DNA of 48,008 bases from Alistipes sp. (GCA_022767745.1 JALENN010000004.1:1-48008), one strand, 5' to 3'. Positions 1-10,630 are shown, counted from the stretch's first letter. Numbers and translations are program-made. The notes: a model not told the origin generated them from the letters alone.

Positions 1-135
<135 letters not shown>

Positions 136-286
136 TTAAAATTATGTATTGTTAGAGTCCTGACTGCTTCTCTTCCTCGTTTAAAGGAATTGACAGATAA
201 ATACTACATTTTCTCTCTGTAAAAACCAGTAAATCAAAGAACCGTTTGAAAAATCTCCGATCATTTTTTCATATCGGAAAGTGGTG

Positions 287-318
287 CAAAGGTAAGTGAT
301 ATTTTTTGAACCACCAAA
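287..318 (-). promoter_or_regulatory. rRNA operon promoter, proximal
   Basis: Read on the minus strand, TTTG (318-315) is separated by 20 nt from TACCTTTG (294-287). This is a full match to the Bacteroidota promoter pattern TTTG-N19-21-TAnnTTTG. It lies about 150 nt upstream of the 16S 5' end. Confidence 0.8.
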
Positions 319-437
319 TTTTTCAAGAACTTTTTCGAAAACTTTTTTTCAAAGCATCTTTTGGAACCGGCGTCGGTGTTACCCTTCGCCACATTCGTTT
401 CAAGACTTTCGAAGAACTGTTTTCGTGATTGCGGATG

Positions 438-468
438 CAAAGGTAGGTATAATTTCGAAACGTGCAAA
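438..468 (-). promoter_or_regulatory. rRNA operon promoter, distal
   Basis: On the minus strand TTTG (468-465) is followed after 19 nt by TACCTTTG (445-438). It has the same -7 octamer as the proximal promoter 151 nt downstream, so the rRNA operon appears to have tandem promoters. Confidence 0.75.
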
Positions 469-854
469 CATTTCCCGCTCTTTTTTATCATTTTTCTTAA
501 AAATTCTTCATTTTGGCCCTTTATACATATATAATATATAGCTTTTCTCTACCTCAGCGACGAGGGTGAAGGCGCAGTCGCCCGCAGGAAGAAAATCGGC
601 AACTCGCGCTTTCGGAGCAAAACGGCACGGCGTTACATTGCGCCACCCGCAACCGTACCGCACAAAAAGACATGTTGGTGCCGCCAAGAATCACCGCTCC
701 CAACATGAAACAATCAGACGAATATCGCGAAATCGGTCCCTCATTCCGACAAAGGGGACGCCGCCGCCCGAAAAATTTTCGGCACAACCATATAAAAAGT
801 GCAGCAAACCAAACCGCATATATAGGATTTTCTGAAAACAGCCCCTCCATACAG

Positions 855-885
855 TTGTCAAAGAGCGGCCGAAATGCTATCTTTG
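855..885 (+). promoter_or_regulatory. promoter of ADP-ribosylglycohydrolase gene
   Basis: TTG (855-857) and TATCTTTG (878-885) are spaced by 20 nt. The expected transcript start lies after the in-frame ATG at 874, which excludes that start and favours 928. Confidence 0.7.
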
Positions 886-927
886 TTACGATACCACCCG
901 AAACCATCAACAAAAAAATACCCTAAG

Positions 928-2493
928 ATGAAATTCGCACACGCACGTATTGCGCTGCTCGCGCTATTGATTTGCCTTATCGCGCCCGCACGCCACGCCT
1001 CGGGGGCGGCGCGGCACGAAGTATCCGCCACGACCGGCACCCCGCAGCCGCGCACCGTCACCATGACGCGAGCCGAACTGCTCGACAAGATCAAGGGCGG
1101 CTGGGCCGGCCAGACGATAGGCGTAACCTACGGCGGCCCGACCGAGTTCCGCCATACGGAGGGTTTCATCGGCGACGAAGTGGAAATACCGTGGGGCGAT
1201 CCCGACTACGTGCGTACGACGATGCTCAATGCCGCCGGGGTCTACGACGACATATACATGGACCTGACCTTCGTTGCTGTGATCGACCGCCTGGGCATCG
1301 ACGCCCCAGCCGACTCGATGGCCATGGCCTTTGCCCACGCCGGTTACCCGCTGTGGCACGCCAACCAGGCGGCACGCTACAACATACTCAACGGCATGAT
1401 GCCCCCGGCATCGGGCCACTGGCGCAACAATCCCCACGCCGACGACATCGACTTCCAGATCGAGGCCGACTTCGCCGGTCTCATGTCGCCAGCCATGCCC
1501 AACGCCGCCGCGGAGATATGCGACCGCTCGGGACACATAATGAACTACGGCGACGGATGGTACGGCGGAGTATATATGGCGGCGATGTACGCTCTGGCAT
1601 TCGTGAGCGACGACATCGAGTACATTGTCACCGAGGCGCTGAAAACTCTGCCCGCGCGCAGCACCTACCGCCGCTGCATCGAGGATGTGATAGCGACCTA
1701 CCGCCGCGCGCCACACGACTGGCACGAGGCGTGGCGCATGTGCGACCAGCGATGGAACAACGACACGGCATGCGGCGACGGCGCCTTGCTGCCGTTCAAC
1801 ATCGACGCCAAGCTCAACGGCGCATACGTTGTCATCGGACTGCTGTACGGCCGCGGCGACTTCGGCCGCACCATCGACATAGCGACACGCTGCGGTCAGG
1901 ACTCCGACTGCAACCCCGCTTCGGCGGCCGGCATCCTCGGCACGGCCTTGGGATACGAGGCCATACCTGCGGAGTGGCGCACGGCGGTCGAGCGGGCCGA
2001 GGATCTCGAGTTCGCATATACCGACATGTCGCTCGCCGACGTCTACGACACGAGTCTCCGCCACGCCCTCGACAACATAATCCGCAACGGCGGCCGCATC
2101 GACGGCGACGCAGTCACAATCCGTACGCAGCACCCGCGTGCCGTGCGCTTCGAGCAGAGCTTCGGCAGGCTGCAGCCGGTCGAGCGTCAGGCCATCGGCC
2201 GCGACCTTGACGGCAGCCACACAATCGAGGCCGAGTGCGAGGGCATAGTCATCCGCGGCAGTATCGACTGCGGCGACAAGAGTTACGAGGCGCGTGTCGA
2301 GGTCGAGGTTGACGGCCGCGTCGTCGACAACTTCACAATGCCGGCCGACTGGAACCGCCGCCGACACGAGTTGTGGTGGAACTTCGATCTCAAGGCCGGC
2401 ACGCATGCCATCACCCTGCGCTGGACAAACCCGCGCGACGACGCCTCGCTGCACATGGTCGACGCGCTGCTGTTGCGCAAGGCCGGCAGGTGA
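928..2493 (+). CDS. exported ADP-ribosylglycohydrolase family protein
   Basis: The 521-residue product resembles ADP-ribosylglycohydrolase (DraG/ARH) family enzymes, which remove ADP-ribose or related groups using a di-metal centre. Visible family motifs are the N-terminal block GGWAGQTIGVTYG, a DDIYMDLTF segment that would supply metal-binding Asp residues, and the late GQDSDCNPASAAG block with further metal ligands. A signal peptide follows the chosen start (MKFAHARIALLALLICLIA), so the protein is predicted to be periplasmic or surface exposed, where nucleotide-linked substrates are less expected. The last 130 residues or so look beta-rich and may be a carbohydrate-binding-like domain. I chose ATG 928 because the upstream ATG at 874 lies inside the promoter. 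The true substrate is unknown; some exported relatives may act on glycosides. Confidence 0.85.
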   Translation: MKFAHARIALLALLICLIAPARHASGAARHEVSATTGTPQPRTVTMTRAELLDKIKGGWAGQTIGVTYGGPTEFRHTEGFIGDEVEIPWGDPDYVRTTMLNAAGVYDDIYMDLTFVAVIDRLGIDAPADSMAMAFAHAGYPLWHANQAARYNILNGMMPPASGHWRNNPHADDIDFQIEADFAGLMSPAMPNAAAEICDRSGHIMNYGDGWYGGVYMAAMYALAFVSDDIEYIVTEALKTLPARSTYRRCIEDVIATYRRAPHDWHEAWRMCDQRWNNDTACGDGALLPFNIDAKLNGAYVVIGLLYGRGDFGRTIDIATRCGQDSDCNPASAAGILGTALGYEAIPAEWRTAVERAEDLEFAYTDMSLADVYDTSLRHALDNIIRNGGRIDGDAVTIRTQHPRAVRFEQSFGRLQPVERQAIGRDLDGSHTIEAECEGIVIRGSIDCGDKSYEARVEVEVDGRVVDNFTMPADWNRRRHELWWNFDLKAGTHAITLRWTNPRDDASLHMVDALLLRKAGR

Positions 2494-2522
2494 CGCACGC
2501 CACATACGGGGATGCCATGTCG

Positions 2523-2551
2523 CCCCGCCTTATTCGCCCGACAAGGCGGGG
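2523..2551 (+). terminator. hairpin after the ARH-family gene
   Basis: CCCCGCCTT and AAGGCGGGG pair with an 11-nt loop, 29 nt after the stop codon. There is no T-run, so termination efficiency is uncertain. Confidence 0.45.
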
Positions 2552-2574
2552 CGGCCCGAAAAGCGTGTTTCCGG

Positions 2575-2606
2575 TTCGGCCCGGCACCCGGCTTTCACTA
2601 TCTTTG
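2575..2606 (+). promoter_or_regulatory. lspA promoter copy 1 (upstream)
   Basis: TTCG (2575-2578), 20 nt, then TATCTTTG (2599-2606). It lies within a roughly 52-bp segment repeated imperfectly 84 bp downstream. Its -33 element has one mismatch to TTTG. Confidence 0.5.
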
Positions 2607-2658
2607 AATAAGACATGAGGCGCCTCGGCCGAGCCTAATCCGAAAACTGCGTTTTCGA

Positions 2659-2690
2659 TTTGGCTCGGCACTCAGCTTTCACTATCTTTG
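2659..2690 (+). promoter_or_regulatory. lspA promoter copy 2 (downstream)
   Basis: TTTG (2659-2662), 20 nt, then TATCTTTG (2683-2690), a full match to the Bacteroidota consensus. The -7 box ends 28 nt before the lspA start codon. Confidence 0.75.
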
Positions 2691-2718
2691 TCGTCATTCA
2701 AACGAAATTATTCCTAAC

Positions 2719-3333
2719 ATGAAACTGAGAAACATATCTCTGCTCGTGGTCGTGCTGCTCATACTCGACCAAATACTAAAGATCTGGATCAAGACCCACA
2801 TGTGCCTGGGCGAGTCGATCGTCGTCTTCCCCGACTGGTTCCAGCTGCGCTTCATCGAGAACAACGGCGCCGCCTTCGGCATGAGCATAGCCTCGGCGGG
2901 TGCGTTCGACTGGGGCAAGATGGCCCTGAGCCTCTTCCGCATCGTGCTTATAGGCCTGCTCATATACTACATATGGTATCTTGTGCGCAAACGCAGCGAC
3001 GTGCCCAAGGGCGTACTGATAGGCCTCGCGCTCGTTGTAGCCGGAGCCATAGGCAACATGATCGACTCGGCATTCTACGGGCTGGTCTTCTCGGCCTCGA
3101 CCCCCGTCACCCCCGCCCACCTCGGCGACGGCTACGCCCCGTTCCTGATGGGAAAGGTTGTCGACATGTTCTACCTTCCGCTCTTCCGCTGGGACAGCGT
3201 GCCGCAGTGGCTCTCGTTCCTGGTCGACGAGAACAACTACTTCTTCGGGCCGATATTCAACCTGGCCGATGCCTACATATCGGTGGCGGTAGTCTACCTG
3301 CTCATTTTCCACTACCGTTTTTTCCAGGAGTAG
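2719..3333 (+). CDS. lspA: lipoprotein signal peptidase (signal peptidase II)
   Basis: This inner-membrane aspartyl protease cleaves the signal peptide of diacylglyceryl-prolipoproteins just before the lipobox Cys. The 204-residue sequence has four hydrophobic segments. It contains the family blocks FIENNGAAFG, a GNMIDS segment with the first catalytic Asp, and FNLADAYIS with the second catalytic Asp. It is longer than the E. coli enzyme (164 residues) because of a loop between the two catalytic blocks (about residues 120-165). It follows the duplicated promoter and is read alone. The several lipoproteins encoded in this window would be substrates. Confidence 0.93.
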   Translation: MKLRNISLLVVVLLILDQILKIWIKTHMCLGESIVVFPDWFQLRFIENNGAAFGMSIASAGAFDWGKMALSLFRIVLIGLLIYYIWYLVRKRSDVPKGVLIGLALVVAGAIGNMIDSAFYGLVFSASTPVTPAHLGDGYAPFLMGKVVDMFYLPLFRWDSVPQWLSFLVDENNYFFGPIFNLADAYISVAVVYLLIFHYRFFQE

Positions 3334-3459
3334 ACACCGAAGCCGCACACGGGGGTTAATATGGTATCAATGTGCACGATAGCCTCACCCGAGAGGCTGA
3401 CATGGGCAAGTGCCGCAAAATAAAAAACGCTCCGACGTGATTTTTTTTCGCAAAAACAC

Positions 3460-3488
3460 TTGCAAAACAAAAAAAAATACTACTTTTG
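3460..3488 (+). promoter_or_regulatory. tRNA-Leu promoter
   Basis: TTG (3460-3462) and TACTTTTG (3481-3488), spaced by 18 nt, lie just upstream of the tRNA gene. Confidence 0.65.
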
Positions 3489-3502
3489 CACATCGAAACG
3501 AT

Positions 3503-3583
3503 GCCCAGATGGTGAAATGGTAGACACGCTCGTTTCAGGTGCGAGTGCTTCACGGCATGTAGGTTCGAGTCCTATTCTGGGCA
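3503..3583 (+). tRNA. tRNA-Leu (anticodon CAG)
   Basis: The acceptor stem GCCCAGA pairs with TCTGGGC (3576-3582), followed by discriminator A. The anticodon stem CTCGT/GCGAG encloses TTCAGGT, giving anticodon CAG (codon CUG). A long variable arm typical of leucine tRNAs and a GGTTCGAGTCC T-arm are present. CCA is not encoded. Confidence 0.95.
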
Positions 3584-3604
3584 CAAGGGTCTGCGACCCG
3601 AGTG

Positions 3605-3639
3605 AAAACGGCTTCAGAGTGATCTGAGGCCGTTTTTTG
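3605..3639 (+). terminator. terminator of tRNA-Leu
   Basis: AAACGGCTTCAGA pairs with TCTGAGGCCGTTT (one mismatch), and the stem ends in a run of six T. Confidence 0.85.
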
Positions 3640-3664
3640 TATACCCGTTCCCGGCAATATACAA

Positions 3665-3701
3665 CATAAGCCCGCAGACCTTATCGGTCTGCGGGCTTAT
3701 G
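3665..3701 (-). terminator. terminator of the lipoprotein gene
   Basis: A perfect 16-bp stem, CATAAGCCCGCAGACC with its complement, encloses a 5-nt loop just past the stop codon of the leftward lipoprotein gene. Sequence beyond it on the minus strand is moderately T-rich. Confidence 0.6.
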
Positions 3702-3716
3702 CGACAAGGGGTAACG

Positions 3717-4346
3717 TTACTCCAAATCCGAAACAGTAGTCTCCGAATCGAGCCTGTAGAAGTATGTACCCTGCCAGCGGCCGTCTATGTAACGGACCTC
3801 TCTCGTGTTCTCCTCCCACATCTCGATACGGAAGTCGGCGCTCAACCGTTTGAGCGTAACCGTACCGCCGAACTCATACCTCGACATGGGCGTAAGCGTA
3901 AACTTATCGCTCGCCGACGTGGTAAAGGGCAGATCGCTGCTGCCCGCAACCAGCGGAGCCTCGTAGCCCGAGGCCATATACCGCCAATCGTCGGTCGAGA
4001 GCAGCGACTCCTCCGACGGCACTATCACCGCCGACACCGCCTCCGACGCAAGAGCGAACAACTCGCTGTCGGCGTCGTCGTTGCACTCGAAGGTCGATGT
4101 ACCGCTCATGTCCTTCAACCAGTCAATCGTATACTCCCTCTCCTCCGAGGTGTCGTTCACCACCTGCCAGGGCTCGATCACCTGATCGACATACTCCACT
4201 CCCCCATCGGCGGCCAGTCGCCAACCGATACGCTGCACCGTCCACTGCTCGACAGGAGGATTCTCGTCGTCCCTGCCTCCGTCATTGCACGCCACAAATG
4301 CCGCACAAGAGACAAGCAACGCAACCGCTAAAAATATACGCTTCAT
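3717..4346 (-). CDS. hypothetical lipoprotein
   Basis: The product has 209 residues. A type II signal peptide (MKRIFLAVALLVSCAAFVAC) ends in lipobox Cys20, followed by NDGGRDDE. An acidic stretch right after the Cys resembles the surface lipoprotein export signal known in Bacteroidota, so surface exposure is possible. The rest is acidic with beta-rich character (repeated VTLKRL, FRIEMWEE, YFYRLDSE segments), and I do not recognise a family. ATG 4346 is chosen because it starts the signal peptide; an upstream in-frame start at 4418 lies beyond the promoter. Confidence 0.75.
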   Translation of the reverse strand: MKRIFLAVALLVSCAAFVACNDGGRDDENPPVEQWTVQRIGWRLAADGGVEYVDQVIEPWQVVNDTSEEREYTIDWLKDMSGTSTFECNDDADSELFALASEAVSAVIVPSEESLLSTDDWRYMASGYEAPLVAGSSDLPFTTSASDKFTLTPMSRYEFGGTVTLKRLSADFRIEMWEENTREVRYIDGRWQGTYFYRLDSETTVSDLE

Positions 4347-4383
4347 TATTGTCGGATTAAATTGGGTTTTAATTAGGTCATAA

Positions 4384-4391
4384 CAAAGATA
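4384..4391 (-). promoter_or_regulatory. -7 box of lipoprotein gene
   Basis: The minus strand reads TATCTTTG, 38 nt upstream of ATG 4346. No convincing -33 element was seen. Confidence 0.5.
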
Positions 4392-4426
4392 GGGATCAAC
4401 TGCCGAAATTACAAGCATCGCACCGC

Positions 4427-4467
4427 AAAAAGCGCGGCCGCCGGACCCCAGGTCCGACGGCCGCGCC
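4427..4467 (-). terminator. terminator of the dnaX-tyrS-folB run
   Basis: A long GC-rich stem (GGCGCGGCCGTCGGACC with an almost complete complement) is followed on the minus strand by TTTTT, 27 nt after the folB stop codon. Confidence 0.8.
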
Positions 4468-4493
4468 GTATTCAGTACAGTAATGCCGCAACG

Positions 4494-4847
4494 CTACCCG
4501 CGGAGCGTGACGCTCACGCGGTCGACCTTGCCGCCCAACGGCGGTGCGAGCTTTGCCACGCGGCACTCCACGGCCTCGATCTGCGGGAAACGCCCGCGCA
4601 CGGCCGCGATTATGTTGCAGGCCACGCGCTCGATGGTGCGCTGCTTTACAGCCATCGTCTCGCGCACAAGCTCGTAAACCGTGAGGTAATTGACCGCCTT
4701 GGTCACGTCGTCATCCCCGGCCACACGGCCCAGATCGACCGTGATCTTCATATCGACAACGAAGCGGTTGCCCACCAGCTGCTCCAGGTCGTAACAACCG
4801 TGATAGGCACGAAACTCCATGCCTTCGAGACGAATGTCGTAGAGCAT
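4494..4847 (-). CDS. folB: dihydroneopterin aldolase
   Basis: FolB converts 7,8-dihydroneopterin to 6-hydroxymethyl-dihydropterin and glycolaldehyde in folate synthesis. The 117-residue length is normal. The N-terminal block IRLEGMEFRAYHGCYDLEQ carries the conserved HG and Glu positions. The middle has VNYLTVYELVRETM, and the RTIERVACNI segment is typical. The C-terminal half has the conserved Lys (VAKLAPPL). The start codon lies 2 nt after the tyrS stop codon, so the two genes are translated from one message. Confidence 0.9.
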   Translation of the reverse strand: MLYDIRLEGMEFRAYHGCYDLEQLVGNRFVVDMKITVDLGRVAGDDDVTKAVNYLTVYELVRETMAVKQRTIERVACNIIAAVRGRFPQIEAVECRVAKLAPPLGGKVDRVSVTLRG

Positions 4848-4849
4848 CG

Positions 4850-6148
4850 CTATTCGGCCGTTACCAGATAGTAGTTCTTCTTACCCTTCTGCACCACCAG
4901 ATACTTCCCGGCGATAAGGTCCTCCTCGGTAACCGTACGCGCAGCGTCGGTCACACGCTCCTTGTTGAGCGAGACGCCTCCGCCCTGCACCATCTTGCGG
5001 CACTCGCCCTTCGAGGGGAACACCTTCGTAAGGTCGGCGCAGAGATCCACGAACGAGCATCCGAGCGACGACTTGGCCACCGTAAACTGCGGCACGCCCT
5101 CGAACACCTGCAGCAGCGTGCGCTCGTCGATGTGGCGCAGCGCCTCCGACGTCGAACCGCCGAAGAGTATCGACGACGCCTCGACTGCCTTCTCGTACTC
5201 CTCGCGCGAGTGGATCATCACCGTCAGCTCCTCGGCCAGACGGCGCTGCAGCACACGCAGGTGCGGTGCGGCCTCGTGCTCGGCGATGAGCGACTCGATG
5301 GTCTCGCGGTCGAGCAGCGTGAAGATGCGGATATAACGCTTGGCATCCTCGTCGCTGACGTTGAGCCAGAACTGGTAGAACTTGTAGGGCGACGTGTAAC
5401 GCGGGTCGAGCCATACGTTGCCGCTCTCGGTCTTGCCGAACTTCGTGCCGTCGGCCTTGGTTATGAGCGGGCAGGTGATGGCAAAGGCCTCGGCCTCCGA
5501 TCCCAGCACGCGGCGGATAAGCTCCGTACCCGTGGTGATGTTGCCCCACTGGTCGGCACCGCCCAGCTGCACCTTGCAGTTCTCGGTCTGGTAGAGGTGC
5601 AGGAAGTCGTATCCCTGCAGCAGCTGGTAGGTGAACTCGGTGAACGACATGCCCTCGCCCTCGCCGTTGAAACGCTTCTTGACCGAATCCTTCGCCATCA
5701 TGTAGTTGACGGTGATCAGCTTGCCGATATTGCGCGCGAAATCGAGGAAGGTCATGTCCTTCATCCAGTCATAGTTGTTTACCAGCTTGGCGGCGTTGGG
5801 CGCGTCCGAGTCGAAATCCAGCAGCTTCGACAGCTGGCGCTTGATCGCCTCCTGATTGTGCCGCAGCGTAGCCTCGTCCAAAAGGTTACGCTCCTGCGAC
5901 TTGCCGCTCGGGTCGCCGATCATGCCCGTAGCGCCGCCTATGAGGGCGATGGGTCGGTGTCCGCACATCTGGAAGTGCTTGAGTATCATCACACCCACCA
6001 GGTGGCCTATGTGAAGCGAGTCGGCCGTGGGGTCGATACCCAGGTATGCCGTGGTCATCTCCTTCTCGAGCTGCTCCTTGGCTCCGGGCATGATCGTGTG
6101 GATCATACCGCGCCACTCCAGCTCCTCGACAAAATTCTTGTTTGCCAT
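4850..6148 (-). CDS. tyrS: tyrosyl-tRNA synthetase
   Basis: This class I aminoacyl-tRNA synthetase charges tRNA-Tyr. The 432-residue protein has the HIGH signature as HIGHLVGV near residue 47, and the KMSKS-like loop as KFGKTESG near residue 240. The tyrosine-pocket block GGADQWGNI and a C-terminal S4-like RNA-binding domain ([21 protein letters not shown]) are also present. It lies 117 nt downstream of dnaX and 2 nt upstream of folB. There is no clear consensus promoter in the gap, so read-through from dnaX is likely. Confidence 0.96.
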   Translation of the reverse strand: MANKNFVEELEWRGMIHTIMPGAKEQLEKEMTTAYLGIDPTADSLHIGHLVGVMILKHFQMCGHRPIALIGGATGMIGDPSGKSQERNLLDEATLRHNQEAIKRQLSKLLDFDSDAPNAAKLVNNYDWMKDMTFLDFARNIGKLITVNYMMAKDSVKKRFNGEGEGMSFTEFTYQLLQGYDFLHLYQTENCKVQLGGADQWGNITTGTELIRRVLGSEAEAFAITCPLITKADGTKFGKTESGNVWLDPRYTSPYKFYQFWLNVSDEDAKRYIRIFTLLDRETIESLIAEHEAAPHLRVLQRRLAEELTVMIHSREEYEKAVEASSILFGGSTSEALRHIDERTLLQVFEGVPQFTVAKSSLGCSFVDLCADLTKVFPSKGECRKMVQGGGVSLNKERVTDAARTVTEEDLIAGKYLVVQKGKKNYYLVTAE

Positions 6149-6265
6149 TTTCGTAAATTACGTTGTTTTTATCGTTTGTTTTGTATCCTTTCCTTTTACC
6201 TTTTCGTTCGCCGCATCTCTCTGCCGCTGCGGCTGTCGGCCGACTGCATGGCACCTTCCTGCGCC

Positions 6266-8104
<1,839 letters not shown>

Positions 8105-8111
8105 AACGGAG

Positions 8112-8119
8112 CAAAGGTA
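8112..8119 (-). promoter_or_regulatory. -7 box of dnaX, almost leaderless
   Basis: The minus strand reads TACCTTTG, ending only 7 nt before the ATG at 8104. With the usual spacing, transcription would begin within a few nucleotides of the start codon. Confidence 0.55.
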
Positions 8120-8185
8120 GTAATTTTTCGGGCCATTCGCAACGGCCTGCCGCATCGCGGCGCAATTTCACGCCGCACGCCGCCG

Positions 8186-8953
8186 CTACGGCTCGACGAT
8201 AACCACGTCGATGCCCCTCTGGCGCAGCTCCTCGAGTATGTGCTGCGGGATGCCCGGGTCGGTTATAACCTGGTTCACCTCGTCCACGTCGCATATGCGG
8301 CTGAAGCCACGGCGGCCGAACTTCGTGCTGTCGGTCAAGACGATGATCTTCTGCGCCGAACGTATCATGGCGCGGTTGAGATTCGCCTCCAGCAGATTCG
8401 TCGTCGAGAGTCCGTACTCGACATCCAGGCCGTCGACGCCGATGAAGAGCTTCGTGCCCGAGAAGTTCTCGAGCATGCGCTCCGTATCGCACCCCACGGC
8501 CGAGAGCGAATTGCCGCGCACAATGCCGCCCAGCTGTATGACCTCCGTATTGCGGTCCTTCGACAGGATCGAAGCCACGTTCAGCGCCGACGTTATCACC
8601 GTAAGGTGGCCGGCGGGGTGCACCTCGCGGGCAAAGAACTGCACGGTGGTACCCGAGGCTATGATGATCGAGTCGTTGGGTTCGATCATCTCGGCCGCGC
8701 GCTTGCCGATGGCGATCTTCTCGGCGATGTTCTGCTTCTCCTTGATGTTGACATCGCGGTCGTTGATATAGGGATTTATCTTGATGGCCTTTCCGTGGGC
8801 ACGGTAGAGGACATTTTTCTGTTCGAGCATCGTCAGGTCCTTGCGGATGGTAACCTCCGAGACGTTCAATATGGACGACAGGTCGGTTACGCTCACCGAT
8901 CCACGGGTATCGAGTTCGCGGATGATCAGATCATGCCTTTCGCTGATGGTCAT
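8186..8953 (-). CDS. DeoR/GlpR family transcriptional regulator
   Basis: DeoR-family repressors bind DNA through an N-terminal winged helix-turn-helix and sense phosphorylated sugars through a C-terminal ISOCOT-fold domain. The 255-residue product starts MTISERHDLIIRELDTRG. It has the HTH block VSVTDLSSILNVSEVTIRKDL (residues about 19-39). The ligand domain includes DSIIIASGTT, VITSALNVA, and the family signature KIIVLTDSTKFGR. ATG 8953 is preferred because the 24 upstream residues are hydrophobic and not family-like. It is divergent from a GlpT-like transporter gene, its most plausible target; glycerol-3-phosphate or another sugar phosphate may be the effector. This is inferred from context. 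Confidence 0.9.
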   Translation of the reverse strand: MTISERHDLIIRELDTRGSVSVTDLSSILNVSEVTIRKDLTMLEQKNVLYRAHGKAIKINPYINDRDVNIKEKQNIAEKIAIGKRAAEMIEPNDSIIIASGTTVQFFAREVHPAGHLTVITSALNVASILSKDRNTEVIQLGGIVRGNSLSAVGCDTERMLENFSGTKLFIGVDGLDVEYGLSTTNLLEANLNRAMIRSAQKIIVLTDSTKFGRRGFSRICDVDEVNQVITDPGIPQHILEELRQRGIDVVIVEP

Positions 8954-8979
8954 GGCTTTCGAAGTGTTGGTTACGATTG

Positions 8980-8987
8980 TAAAGATA
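8980..8987 (-). promoter_or_regulatory. probable -7 box of deoR-type gene
   Basis: The minus strand reads TATCTTTA, one mismatch from TAnnTTTG, 27 nt upstream of ATG 8953. No -33 element is obvious. Confidence 0.35.
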
Positions 8988-9162
8988 ATAAAAAATATGA
9001 AATACGGAAATATAACGTCCTTCAATTAACCGAAATATATCATCCCCGCCACCGCACGGCGCATGCCCCCACCCGGCCCCGCGCCACGGCCGCAGCCCCT
9101 CCGCAACCGAAAAAAGCGCCCGGCAACGGCCGCCGCGGCATGTTTCGCACGCGATTTTTGCG

Positions 9163-9170
9163 TATCTTTA
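9163..9170 (+). promoter_or_regulatory. probable -7 box of GlpT-like gene
   Basis: TATCTTTA lies 30 nt upstream of the start codon, a single mismatch to TAnnTTTG. A T-rich TGTTTC stands about 20 nt upstream. Confidence 0.4.
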
Positions 9171-9199
9171 CACCTGCAACACGAAAAACCGAAACTACG

Positions 9200-10630
9200 A
9201 TGATGGAATTCTTCAACCCGCCCGCCCCCGCGCCGCGCCTCGCCGCCGACAAGGTCGACGCCGAATACCGCCGCATGCGGCTCCGCGTCTTCCTGGGAGC
9301 ATTCTTCGGCTATGCCGCCTACTACCTCGTCCGCAAGAACCTCTCGCTGGCCGCCCCCGGCATGATAGCCGAAGGGCTGCTCGACAAGGAGAGCGCCGGC
9401 ATGGCAATGGCCGGAATACCCATAGCCTACGCCTTCAGCAAGTTCATCATGGGCAGCCTGTCGGACCACTCCGACGCCCGCAAGTTCCTCGTCGTGGGGC
9501 TCGTCATGGCCTCGGCCGTGATGATGAGCGTGGGACTCATACCCTACTCGACATCCATACCGGTCAACTGCGGCATACTCTTCGCCTTCATGCTCGTGGC
9601 GGGATGGATCTCGGGCATGGGATGGCCCCCGTGCGGCCGTATCATGGCGCATTGGTTCTCGCAGAACGAACGCAGCTTCAAGATGTCAATCTGGAATACC
9701 TCCCACAACGTGGGCGGCGGCTCGCTCGCACTGCTCGTGTCGGTCGGCATAGCCCTCTTCGCCGCCGCAGGCATCACCGAGAGCTGGCGCGCCGCATTCA
9801 TCTTCCCCTCGATGGTGGCCATGGCCGTAGCCATCTTCTGCTGGTGGACGATGCGCGACACGCCCCAGTCGTGCGGACTGCCCCCCATCGAGCAATACCG
9901 CAACGACTACACGGGCCGCGCCGCTGCCGCAGGCGAGGAGGAAAAAATACCCTTCCGCCGCCTCTTCGTCGATTACGTCTTCCGCAACCGTCTGCTGTGG
10001 ATGATCGCCATAGCCAACGTCTTCGTCTACTTCGTCCGCTACGGCATCAGCGACTGGTCACCCACATACATGCACGACATGCAGATTATGTCGCAGAACC
10101 AGAGCCGCGTGGCATTCTCGCTCTTCGAGTATGCCGGCATTCCCGGCACGATCGTATGCGGATGGCTCTCGTCACGCTTCTTCAACGGACGCTGCGCCCC
10201 GGTAAACGTTATATATATGGTGCTGGTGATAATCGGCGTGCTGGCATACTGGCAGTCGGATGCCGTGGCCTCGCTCCTCGGCGGCGACTTCGACTCAACG
10301 CGCCGTACGGTCATATACGCCGCCCTGGCCTTGACGGGATTCGCCGTATACGGCCCCATCGCCCTGATCGGAATACAGGCCCTGAGCTTCGTGCCGAAGA
10401 ATGCCGCCGGTACCGCCGCGGGCTTCGTCGGGCTCTTCGGTTACCTGCTGGGCGACGCCGTGCTGTCGAAGATCGTCGTGGGACAGATCGCAGGCCACTC
10501 GTCGCTGGGATGGAACGCCACATTCTGGCTCTTCACGGCGGCATGCGTCATCGCCACCATCATCTGCGCCATAACATGGAAAAAGGAGCTCGACACCATG
10601 CGTGAGCGCATGCGGCAGGCCGGGCGATAA
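9200..10630 (+). CDS. MFS transporter, organophosphate:phosphate antiporter (GlpT/UhpT-like)
   Basis: The 476-residue membrane protein matches the OPA family of the major facilitator superfamily, which exchanges sn-glycerol-3-phosphate or hexose phosphates for phosphate. N-terminal FFGYAAYYLVRKNLSLAAPGM carries the conserved substrate-binding Arg, and AYAFSKFIMGSLSDHSDARKF is the typical loop 2-3 signature. GWISGMGWPPCGRIMAHWFS and NTSHNVGGG are also hallmarks. About 12 transmembrane segments are visible. Two ATG codons are in tandem (9200 and 9203). It is divergent from the DeoR-type regulator, and 246 nt of shared upstream DNA would hold their operators. GlpT is more likely than UhpT but cannot be decided here. 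Confidence 0.87.
   Translation: MMEFFNPPAPAPRLAADKVDAEYRRMRLRVFLGAFFGYAAYYLVRKNLSLAAPGMIAEGLLDKESAGMAMAGIPIAYAFSKFIMGSLSDHSDARKFLVVGLVMASAVMMSVGLIPYSTSIPVNCGILFAFMLVAGWISGMGWPPCGRIMAHWFSQNERSFKMSIWNTSHNVGGGSLALLVSVGIALFAAAGITESWRAAFIFPSMVAMAVAIFCWWTMRDTPQSCGLPPIEQYRNDYTGRAAAAGEEEKIPFRRLFVDYVFRNRLLWMIAIANVFVYFVRYGISDWSPTYMHDMQIMSQNQSRVAFSLFEYAGIPGTIVCGWLSSRFFNGRCAPVNVIYMVLVIIGVLAYWQSDAVASLLGGDFDSTRRTVIYAALALTGFAVYGPIALIGIQALSFVPKNAAGTAAGFVGLFGYLLGDAVLSKIVVGQIAGHSSLGWNATFWLFTAACVIATIICAITWKKELDTMRERMRQAGR

Larger units (their letters stand above)
136..854. other. rRNA upstream region, no supported protein gene
   Basis: This roughly 720-nt stretch holds the rRNA leader, two minus-strand rRNA promoters and AT-rich DNA up to about 545. 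From 545 to 854 it is GC-richer. Open frames on both strands here overlap one another, lack signal or domain features, and I see no gene I can support. Confidence 0.6.
2555..2690 (+). repeat. tandem imperfect duplication of the lspA promoter
   Basis: Segments 2555-2606 and 2639-2690 align without gaps apart from scattered substitutions and share the final 15 bases GCTTTCACTATCTTTG-like end exactly. Each carries a promoter. Confidence 0.65.

Noticed and set aside
554..913. 119-codon frame on the minus strand upstream of the rRNA operon
   Set aside because: It overlaps the ARH promoter, has no domain or signal feature, and lies in a GC-rich area where chance frames are common.
964..2505. Long frame opposite the ARH-family gene (513 codons)
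   Set aside because: It is a mirror of a well-supported gene; the GC-rich DNA keeps the antisense frame open, and the translation lacks recognisable domains.
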